Shown here in pieces: positions 35,031-41,748 of a stretch of 41,748 nt of DNA (within the stretch, counting starts at the first letter, position 1; the number at the start of each line of letters is the position of its first letter). The notes under the pieces are model-generated. The model saw only the letters and a list, made by a program, of their open reading frames with translations. It had not been told where the DNA came from and did no database searches. Both the position numbers and the translations under genes were made by a program. This DNA is from Phycisphaerae bacterium (GTDB taxonomy: Bacteria; Planctomycetota; Phycisphaerae; UBA1845), in the NCBI GenBank assembly GCA_029260025.1, contig JAJDDZ010000312.1:1-41748 (forward strand). Direction: 5' to 3'.

Positions 35031-37691
35031 TTAATCCAGTGAACCGTCAACGGTTGCCGTGATGGCTACGCGGTCTTCTTGGGTGCCCTCGTTTGCAGTG
35101 TCCGCGCTATCTGGGTCCTCAGAACGAAAACGATCGAACTCGTCTTGATTTCGGATAAGCGCATCGACCACAACCGGGTCAAACTGAGTCCCAGAAGCTT
35201 CAAGAATCAAAGTAATCGCCTTTTCGTGCGAGATCGGCTCCTTGTAAGGCCTCCTTGTCGTAATCGCATCGTACGCGTCAGCTACGGACACGATTCGACC
35301 GACCAGCGGAATTTCCTGCCCCGAGAGTCCGTTCGGATAACCCGCACCGTTGTACCACTCGTGATGCGAACGCGCGATTTCCTCAGCGATTTCGAGCATC
35401 GCGAAGTTAGGAGACTGCAAACGCACGCTCCGAATCGTGTCCGCGCCGGTGTTTGCGTGCTTTTTTACGATCGCCATCTCCTCTTCCGTCAGCTTCCCCT
35501 TCTTCAAGAGAATACGGTCGGGGACAGCCACCTTACCGATGTCGTGAAGCGGAACACCTCGCTCAAGGTCATACAGCAACCGGTCCGAAATCTGATCGCG
35601 ATAATCGGGTGTCTCACGAAGGGACGTCGCCAGAGTTACAGAGTATCTCGTAACCCGTTCGACATGACGGTACGTCGCGTCGTCGCGGTGCTCAGCCAGT
35701 TTTGCAAAAGCGATCATGATTGCGTCACGCGCACAGTCGCGGGCCTCAGCCGTCGCGATCCCATGGAGGGCCGTCGCAGCAACTCCGATTACAAGATCAA
35801 CCGAGTCGAGGATCCGTTGGTCAAAAGAAAGCCCAGTAACGCGGCTCCCCACGGCAATGACCGCGCCAATCGAGTCCCGCACAGGAACAGCCACAAACAG
35901 TTGTGGAACCTTACCGTCAAACCAAGAATGCGTTTCGCCGCGCCGCGCCGGAGATGAAAGCTCGTCGTTCAAAACAACAGTCCGCCCAGTCGCCAGAACA
36001 TCCGAAACAACCGAATCCGCAACCTGAGTGGATCCTTCAAATCCAGGATCAAACCCGGATGCAGCCTCCACTTCCACCGAATTGTTGCCTTTGCGCGGCA
36101 CCAGCGCCGCGACTTGCCGGCATCCGGTGATCGCACCAATCGTCTCGACCGTTTCTTCTAGGACTTCCGCCCGAGATTGACGGTCAACAAGATCACGGCA
36201 AAACTCGAAGAGTAGCATCAAGATACGGGTCTGTTCGCCTCGGTTATCATAGCTTGCTGCAAGCGTTTGTCGGTCCGTCGATCGCTGCACCGCGTATCGA
36301 ATACGTCGTTCGATCTCCGTCGGACACATACAAAAGGCGACGCATTCGTCAGCTCCGGCAGCCCCGAAATCCCGCAGATCATCAGGTGAAATCTCAGGAC
36401 AGATAACGATCACAGGCGTGTTGCTCTCACCGGCCAATTCTCGAACGCAGCGCGTGAGTCTAAGAGCGCCCTCGTTGGGAAGGGATGCATCCAGAACGAC
36501 TGCATCTGGGTGCGTTCGCGTGATAGATTCGAACGCCGCAGCTTCAGACGCTGTATCAGAAACCGAATATCCATCTGCCTCAAGAGTCGCGCGCAAGTTG
36601 AAACGCGCTGTTTGATCTGTCAGAACCAATAGAATTTGCCCAGAAGGACTCGTCGCTGGAAGAGAAGAATCGAATCCAGCAGCCGCGGCATAAGCGTCTT
36701 GTAACGCGGTCTCATTCGCCGCTGCATCTGGAATATCTTTATCGCAGCAGACGCGATTTCGACCTGATTGTTTTGCCGCGTAAAGGGATTCGTCAGCGAT
36801 TCGTAGGACCGACTCCCAACCGTCGTCGCCAGACACCGCAGCCCCGAGGCTAATCGTCACGTGATTCGCCACCGTGCTCGCAGGGTGTTCAATTTCGAGT
36901 GCCGCGACAGCTGCGCGAACTCGTTCTCCCAGCAAGAGCGCCGATTCGAGATCCGATTCCGGCGCGAGAATGACAAACTCCTCTCCCCCATACCGTCCAA
37001 CCACATCCGTCGTCCGGCAGCTTTTCGTTAGGCATTCAGCCACCGCTTCAAGACACCTGTCGCCAGCTTGGTGTCCCAGCGTGTCATTGTAGGTCTTGAA
37101 CTGGTCAACATCGATCATGAGAATCGAATACGCCGACTCGTGTCGAATATGCCGGTCGTGTTCAGTTGTGACGCACTCCTCCCAAGCTCGTCGGTTAAAA
37201 AGGGACGTTAGCGAGTCGGTCCGAGCTTGTCGTGCAAGCTTGAGATTCGTCTCCGCAACCACCTGAGACATTTTCTCTAATCGAAGGTTACGATCGACCA
37301 GAGCGCTCTGGGCATTTTGAAGGCTGAGGTGGACGGAAACTCGGGCACGAACCTCGCTGAGACGAAATGGCTTGGTAACGTAGTCACATCCACCAACGGC
37401 GAACGCACGTTCGATATCTTCCGACTCGGACTTTGCCGTCACGAAAATAATCGGAATCTCTGAAGTCTCCGCGTCGGCCTTGAGAATCTCGCAGACCTCA
37501 AATCCGTCTCGCCCGGGCATCATGATGTCCAGAAGCAGGAGCGAAGGGTGACGCTCATGCACAAGATCAACCGCCAGGAAACCGTCGGCCGCTTCCCGGA
37601 CGTCATACCCGTCCTTCTCGAAAGCTCGTACGAGAATCTTGCGATTCGTAGCATTATCGTCAACTACAAGAATATCGTGTTTCGTATTCAT
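35031..37691 (-). CDS. REC-GGDEF-pseudoREC-GAF-HD-GYP c-di-GMP regulator
   Basis: An 886-residue soluble protein with domains in order. Receiver 1 covers 5-125 (D55, K107). A GGDEF cyclase domain covers about 155-315, with active-site GGEEF (235-239) and the inhibitory RxxD site (226-229) five residues before it. Receiver 2 covers about 352-470; D401 is kept but the lysine is replaced (CMCP), so it is probably not switched normally. A GAF domain follows (about 505-645), then an HD-GYP phosphodiesterase (about 650-850; LHDIGK with H716/D717, and GAGYPNG at 782-788). It thus carries both c-di-GMP synthesis and breakdown modules that look intact. Its ATG overlaps the kinase stop (ATGA, 37688-37691), so receiver 1 is probably the kinase target. 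Confidence 0.93.
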   Translation of the reverse strand: MNTKHDILVVDDNATNRKILVRAFEKDGYDVREAADGFLAVDLVHERHPSLLLLDIMMPGRDGFEVCEILKADAETSEIPIIFVTAKSESEDIERAFAVGGCDYVTKPFRLSEVRARVSVHLSLQNAQSALVDRNLRLEKMSQVVAETNLKLARQARTDSLTSLFNRRAWEECVTTEHDRHIRHESAYSILMIDVDQFKTYNDTLGHQAGDRCLEAVAECLTKSCRTTDVVGRYGGEEFVILAPESDLESALLLGERVRAAVAALEIEHPASTVANHVTISLGAAVSGDDGWESVLRIADESLYAAKQSGRNRVCCDKDIPDAAANETALQDAYAAAAGFDSSLPATSPSGQILLVLTDQTARFNLRATLEADGYSVSDTASEAAAFESITRTHPDAVVLDASLPNEGALRLTRCVRELAGESNTPVIVICPEISPDDLRDFGAAGADECVAFCMCPTEIERRIRYAVQRSTDRQTLAASYDNRGEQTRILMLLFEFCRDLVDRQSRAEVLEETVETIGAITGCRQVAALVPRKGNNSVEVEAASGFDPGFEGSTQVADSVVSDVLATGRTVVLNDELSSPARRGETHSWFDGKVPQLFVAVPVRDSIGAVIAVGSRVTGLSFDQRILDSVDLVIGVAATALHGIATAEARDCARDAIMIAFAKLAEHRDDATYRHVERVTRYSVTLATSLRETPDYRDQISDRLLYDLERGVPLHDIGKVAVPDRILLKKGKLTEEEMAIVKKHANTGADTIRSVRLQSPNFAMLEIAEEIARSHHEWYNGAGYPNGLSGQEIPLVGRIVSVADAYDAITTRRPYKEPISHEKAITLILEASGTQFDPVVVDALIRNQDEFDRFRSEDPDSADTANEGTQEDRVAITATVDGSLD

Positions 37692-39733
37692 TCACTCGTC
37701 CCCGATCCCAGAGCTACTTTGTTCGCGCCCGAGATTCCCAACTCGTCTACAACAGTCCTCTTGTCCGGCGCGACACCACCTTCGGCACGTGGTAGCTGCA
37801 GTCGAACAATGAAAGAACTTCCGCAACCAGGCGCGCTCTCAACCCAGATCTCGCCACCCATCAGTTCGATGAGTTGTTTGGAAATCGCAAGACCAAGTCC
37901 TGTCCCGCCGTATTCACGAGTCGTCGCCCCGTCAGCTTGCGTGAAGCTCTCGAAGATCGCGCTCAATCGATCTGGAGATATCCCGATCCCCGTATCCTTG
38001 ACGCAGACTCGAACAGTCGCCGAGTTTTCCGAAATCTTCTCGGGAACGGCACTCACGATGACCGATCCGCGCTCCGTAAACTTGACCGCGTTGCTCATGA
38101 GGTTCGTCATGACTTGACGAAGTCGATGCGGGTCGCCAATAAGGTCGCCGGGAATCTCTTCGCTAACTTCAGCGCTAAGCGTAATCGATTTCTCCCGAGC
38201 ACCTGGCCCCAAAACGTCAAGCACCGATCGAATGCAACCCTTCAGATCCAAGGCAACAGACTCCAGCTCAAGTTTTCCGGCGCCAATTTTCGAGAAATCC
38301 AAGATGTCGTTGATCAAAACGAGTAGCGACTCAGAACACTCCATCACAATCTCAAGATTCTCGCGTTGTTCGTCTTCAAGATCATAGTCCAGGGCGATTT
38401 GCGTCATCCCAATGATCCCATTCATTGGTGTCCGGATTTCGTGGCTGATGTTGGCGAGGAATTCGCCCTTCGCCTTGTCGCCAGCCTCCGCTCGTTCTTT
38501 GGCGATACGGAGTTCTTCGACTTTCGCCTTCGCATCGGTAATATCTCGCGTCGACGCCAAATGGGCCACGACAGACCCATCCGCATCCCTGAGAGGAACG
38601 GCATGTGTTTCCATCCAGCGGATATCACCGCTGAGAATTCGGACTTCAAACTGAAGAGACAGTGATTCACCATCAAAAACGCGACGATTCAAATCCTTGA
38701 AAGCGCCGTGGTCTTGTGCGCAGATAAAGTCGTAGACTGAGGCACCTTCGATACTCTCTTCCGGATCCATTCCTAAGATGTTTCGCCCTGCAGGGTTCAT
38801 CGCGATAACTCGCCCTTCCCGGTCCAAGGTTTTCACGCACTCAGGCTGTGAGGCAAGAACCGTACGAAGATGAAGCTCCTTCTCAGCAAGCGCAGCCGCG
38901 GACCGGGTGAGCTCCGAAGTACGCTCGCGAACTTGGTTTTCAAGATCCTCCGTGTTCTCGCTCAGAGCTTGCGCCATCCGATTGAAGGACCGCGATAGCA
39001 CGCCGATCTCACCAACCGAGTTTTCGCTAGCACGATGGTCGAGATCGCCCTCCGCCAGGCGAGTCGTCGTTTCCACTAAGTCTTCAACAGGCAAGAGTAG
39101 CTGTCGGACGGCAAGCACAGTGATCCCTGCGCAAAGTGCAATCACAAGTGCCAACACCAAGAGGCTAAAAAGGATGTCAGAGTTTGTCTGCGCCTGAAGA
39201 TCGTCGAGTCGATGCGTGATACTAACGGTTCCGATCGGAAGTCGATTGTCTAGATCAGCCTCCGAGTCCTCTCCGTCACCAAGGTCAAGTTCAATTACGT
39301 CACCGCTCAGCCAAACCGGCAATGTAACAAAGAGATAATCTGCCGTGCGTAATAATTCAGGTTTGGCGTCACGCTTCGGTGTCGTCGATAGAGGAAACTC
39401 GCATGAGCAATTGGCCGGGTCCGTATGCCCAGCGCGACAGAAAAGAGCGATCGCCTTCCCGCTTGAGTCATGAACGCGAACGTTCGAAATCTCGCTGTCG
39501 GGGGAAAGCGTCCGTACGATCCGAGTGAGCGCTTTCTTGTCGCCCAAGAGAATGCTCGGCTCGGCGTTGTAAGCGAGACTATGGCATTGCCGAACAGCTT
39601 CCTTCTCAAGCGTCGCAACGGCCTTTCCTTGCGTTCGCCAGACCAGTGCGGTCGTAATGCACACTCCCGTCCCGAGCACCAACAAGATGCAAAGGAGGAT
39701 TGCTCTACCTTTAAGTCCAAACGCGCTCAGCAT
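37688..39733 (-). CDS. Membrane sensor histidine kinase (CHASE8-like-HAMP-PAS-HisKA-HATPase)
   Basis: A 681-residue kinase. Helix 1 (11-31) and helix 2 (about 187-210) enclose a periplasmic region of about 155 residues that resembles CHASE8 sensors. It holds a cysteine/histidine cluster (C99, H103, C109, C111 in FCRAGHTDPANCSCEF). A HAMP linker (about 211-265), a coiled segment and a PAS domain (about 285-400) follow. HisKA has the phosphorylated H431 (ISHEIRTPMNG). The ATPase domain shows N548, DTGIG (580-584) and GGTGLG (609-614). It has no receiver of its own; the overlapping downstream gene supplies one. A candidate promoter lies about 175 bp upstream. Ligand unknown; the cluster hints at metal, haem or redox sensing. 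Confidence 0.92.
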   Translation of the reverse strand: MLSAFGLKGRAILLCILLVLGTGVCITTALVWRTQGKAVATLEKEAVRQCHSLAYNAEPSILLGDKKALTRIVRTLSPDSEISNVRVHDSSGKAIALFCRAGHTDPANCSCEFPLSTTPKRDAKPELLRTADYLFVTLPVWLSGDVIELDLGDGEDSEADLDNRLPIGTVSITHRLDDLQAQTNSDILFSLLVLALVIALCAGITVLAVRQLLLPVEDLVETTTRLAEGDLDHRASENSVGEIGVLSRSFNRMAQALSENTEDLENQVRERTSELTRSAAALAEKELHLRTVLASQPECVKTLDREGRVIAMNPAGRNILGMDPEESIEGASVYDFICAQDHGAFKDLNRRVFDGESLSLQFEVRILSGDIRWMETHAVPLRDADGSVVAHLASTRDITDAKAKVEELRIAKERAEAGDKAKGEFLANISHEIRTPMNGIIGMTQIALDYDLEDEQRENLEIVMECSESLLVLINDILDFSKIGAGKLELESVALDLKGCIRSVLDVLGPGAREKSITLSAEVSEEIPGDLIGDPHRLRQVMTNLMSNAVKFTERGSVIVSAVPEKISENSATVRVCVKDTGIGISPDRLSAIFESFTQADGATTREYGGTGLGLAISKQLIELMGGEIWVESAPGCGSSFIVRLQLPRAEGGVAPDKRTVVDELGISGANKVALGSGTSE

Positions 39734-40063
39734 GAAACAGTTTCCGGGAGTTCGAGCACGCTACGATCTATGACCAGCAGCGTCGAAACCCCTCTCAAGA
39801 CAATTCTTCTGGATCCTCAATCGATACAAGCGGGAACGCCCGCTCGACATTGATTCATCGGAAACCATCTAGACGTGTTCCAGAACCACCCAAATACCCG
39901 TGCGACCGATAATAACGACACCTATTGCCCGTCAAGATGGTACCTCAGTGACTCCGAGTGTCGCCCATAACAAAGCGAGCAACGCAACAAGCCGATAAAA
40001 ATGAGATAGCACGCACCGTTCTAAAGGACGTGGCTGCTTGCAGATTCACATGACGCTTTTTTC
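39734..40063. other. 330-bp divergent spacer between the kinase and the binding-protein gene
   Basis: No gene. It must contain the promoters of two divergent operons. One minus-strand hexamer pair is listed separately; for the plus strand no convincing pair was found. AT content rises near 39990-40010. Confidence 0.5.
39909..39935 (-). promoter_or_regulatory. Candidate promoter of the kinase operon
   Basis: Minus strand TTGACG (39935-39930) and TATTAT (39914-39909), each five of six, but the spacer is only 15 bases. Predicted leader about 170 bases. Confidence 0.35.
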
Positions 40064-41068
40064 ATGGACATTAACTGTTTGAAAGTACTGTCGGAAACCA
40101 AGAGCTCCTGGCGCTCGATTTTGATACTTATCGCGCTCACGGCGATGACTTTTACAGCAGATTCCGCGCTCGCGAAGGGCAATCCGAAAACGAAATCAGT
40201 CGCAATCCTCTATTCAGCCAAAACCAGATACCTCAGCGCAGCCACAGCAATCGAAACGAAGCTTCGGTCTCAAGGACTTGATATACGCGCGATCGAGCTT
40301 CCTCCAAAGTCCAAGGGCAAAGAGTTCGCCGCTGCCGTCGCAGAATTGAAGAAGTTCAATCCGACCGTCGTAGCGACAGGCGGACGCGCCGCGACCGAAG
40401 TCGCGCTTGGTGAAATACCCAATGCAAAAGTCGTTTTCTTCATGGTTCCAAACGCGCTCGATGTCTCCTTCGATGATAGTAGTTCGCAAGGAGGCAGACA
40501 GATCGTGGGTGTTACGTCGGATATCGCCCCCGACGAACAGCTAAGATTGATCAAGAATCTCACCCCAGGAGTGACACGCCTGACGATTCTCGCAAGCGAT
40601 CGAACCAAGAAAACCGCCACTGCGATTTCCCAAGCGGGTACCAGGCTCGGCGTCGAGCTCCAAGTACTGATCGCCAGCCGCAACGAATTCCCCGCGACCA
40701 TCGACAAGCTGACAGCGAGCGGAACAGATGGTGTCATCATGATCCCCGACGCCAACATTTACAACTCAACCACCGTGCAACGTCTATTAGTATGGGGAGC
40801 GCGCAAACACAAATCCGTATGGGGGTTCTCCCCAAATATCGTTCGAGCAGGTGCGATAGCGGGGATCTTCTCAGACGCGGAGTCGGTTGGAAAACAAACT
40901 GCCATCTTGATCGAAAGCGTCCTGAGGGGCGAAGAAACCGAGTCTATCGGGCTTCACTATGCGACAGAAGTCCAAATAGCGATCAACGATAGAACAGCAC
41001 AAGTGATCGAAGTCAGTATCGAAGAACGGCATTTAAGCGCAAACACTGTGAGGTATGGTGACCAATGA
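40064..41068 (+). CDS. ABC transporter substrate-binding protein (ABC_sub_bind family)
   Basis: A 334-residue exported binding protein of the PF04392-type family. A signal peptide (SILILIALTAMTFTADSALA) is followed by two Rossmann-like lobes; typical family segments are SVAILYSAKTR, NPTVVATGGRAATEVAL, KVVFFMVPNALD and IVGVTSDIAPDEQL. No permease or ATPase gene is next to it. Instead its stop overlaps the start of a TonB-dependent receptor (ATGA, 41065-41068), an unusual partner that suggests ligand capture for outer-membrane uptake or for sensing by the divergent kinase. The ligand is unknown. Confidence 0.85.
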   Translation: MDINCLKVLSETKSSWRSILILIALTAMTFTADSALAKGNPKTKSVAILYSAKTRYLSAATAIETKLRSQGLDIRAIELPPKSKGKEFAAAVAELKKFNPTVVATGGRAATEVALGEIPNAKVVFFMVPNALDVSFDDSSSQGGRQIVGVTSDIAPDEQLRLIKNLTPGVTRLTILASDRTKKTATAISQAGTRLGVELQVLIASRNEFPATIDKLTASGTDGVIMIPDANIYNSTTVQRLLVWGARKHKSVWGFSPNIVRAGAIAGIFSDAESVGKQTAILIESVLRGEETESIGLHYATEVQIAINDRTAQVIEVSIEERHLSANTVRYGDQ

Positions 41069-41748
41069 TTATCAGGACAAAACCAGACTCGACCAATCAA
41101 GACGACGGCTCTTGCGATCGCCAACCGCAAGACCCACGCGTCCCAGCCCCGAATCGTACGATGCAAAGGATCCTCGTTCGCCGTGGGCCGCGCCAATCGG
41201 CCTTCGTCGCCGACCCGACATCATACCGTCGCCCCGTGCGAGCCTCGCTCATCCTGGCTATCGCATGCGCTAATCTTGCTCCGTTTCACGGCGCTTCAGC
41301 TCAACTCCTGGCAGAGGAAAAAGAACCCGCACCAGATTCTGATCTAGTTGCGGACGCTGAGGAATTCGACGACATAGACCTGTTCGACCTGGACGTCCCG
41401 ATTGTCGTGACGGCTTCGCGAAAGGCCCAGTCCCTCGCTAAGGTGCCGTTTGCGATGAGCGTTGTCACCGCCGAGGACATTCGACGAGCCGGCGCAAGGT
41501 CGATTCCGGACGCACTTCGCTTGGTTCCAGGTGTCGATGTTGCCGAGCTTACCGACGGAAACGCGGCGGTTTCCCCCAGAGGATCCCACAGCTTTACTTC
41601 GCGTGCCGTACTCGTTTTGATTGACGGGCGACAGATTTTTGACTCATTTTTCGGCGGAACCCTCTGGGGAAGCTGGCCAATACAAATCGAGGACATCGCT
41701 CGAATCGAAGTCATTCGTGGTCCAGGCGGCGTCTCATGGGGGGCAAAC
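41065..41748 (+). CDS. TonB-dependent outer membrane receptor, N-terminal part
   Basis: The gene is open from ATG 41065 to the right edge (228 codons seen). Residues 1-60 are polar and lack family features; a hydrophobic export signal lies at about 60-79 (SLILAIACANLAPFHGASA), so translation could also start at M33 (41161). An acidic stretch precedes the plug domain, which starts with VTASRKAQSLAKVPFA and continues through SIPDALRLVPGVDVA, VLVLIDGRQIFD and EDIARIEVIRGPGGVSWGAN, all standard plug motifs. The barrel lies beyond the window. It is translationally coupled to the binding-protein gene. Confidence 0.9.
   Translation, partial: MIIRTKPDSTNQDDGSCDRQPQDPRVPAPNRTMQRILVRRGPRQSAFVADPTSYRRPVRASLILAIACANLAPFHGASAQLLAEEKEPAPDSDLVADAEEFDDIDLFDLDVPIVVTASRKAQSLAKVPFAMSVVTAEDIRRAGARSIPDALRLVPGVDVAELTDGNAAVSPRGSHSFTSRAVLVLIDGRQIFDSFFGGTLWGSWPIQIEDIARIEVIRGPGGVSWGAN

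Overview
The window comes from a Gram-negative bacterium of moderate GC content, most likely a planctomycete (inference). Outer-membrane life is shown by a TonB-dependent receptor, a TolC-type channel, an RND pump and a periplasmic fusion protein. The planctomycete leaning rests on the split ResB/CcsA cytochrome c maturation pair with large extracytoplasmic domains, the futalosine menaquinone enzyme MqnE, two small PilZ proteins, an SSP411-type protein and an HD-GYP/GGDEF hybrid. None of these is exclusive to that phylum. No phage, insertion sequence or CRISPR array was seen.

Layout. 1-470: a truncated SRPBCC gene coupled to an ArsR-type repressor under a compact, self-overlapping promoter/operator. 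605-1648: cysteine synthase. 1908-12146: a plus-strand run holding a GT39-type membrane glycosyltransferase, ResB, CcsA, an M3 oligoendopeptidase, MqnE and an MgtC-family protein. 12168-14173 (minus): QueF, an uncharacterised HExxH protein and a XerD-type recombinase. 14174-14610 holds a MITE-like inverted-repeat unit and a promoter ahead of tRNA-Leu(CAA). recQ follows on the minus strand. 17318-25869: an SSP411-type protein followed by an RND pump / fusion protein / TolC operon. 25914-28604 (minus): DinB-like protein and an S9 peptidase. Next come tRNA-Ser(UGA), a C45-type NTN hydrolase, two PilZ paralogues and a very small membrane-protein gene interrupted by an in-frame UGA. 31917-35019: panD, an atypical SDR and gpmI. 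35031-39733 (minus): a two-gene sensor/c-di-GMP module. Facing it, 40064 to the edge: an ABC substrate-binding protein overlapping a TonB receptor that runs off the window.

How genes work together. ResB and CcsA deliver haem to c-type cytochromes, and MqnE feeds menaquinone synthesis, so the left part serves respiration. The kinase, the GGDEF/HD-GYP regulator and possibly the PilZ proteins form a c-di-GMP circuit. Its genes lie head-to-head with the binding protein and receptor, which suggests that the imported ligand, or its shortage, is what is sensed (inference).

At the largest scale, plus-strand composition changes from G/T-rich on the left, even inside minus-strand genes, to C/A-rich on the right, even inside plus-strand genes. 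This is what a replication terminus looks like. The most unusual small-scale signals are the UGA-interrupted gene with a SECIS-like hairpin, the HExxH protein ending in a sliding-clamp-like motif, the 12-bp perfect inverted repeat beside tRNA-Leu, and the apparently leaderless arsR promoter.
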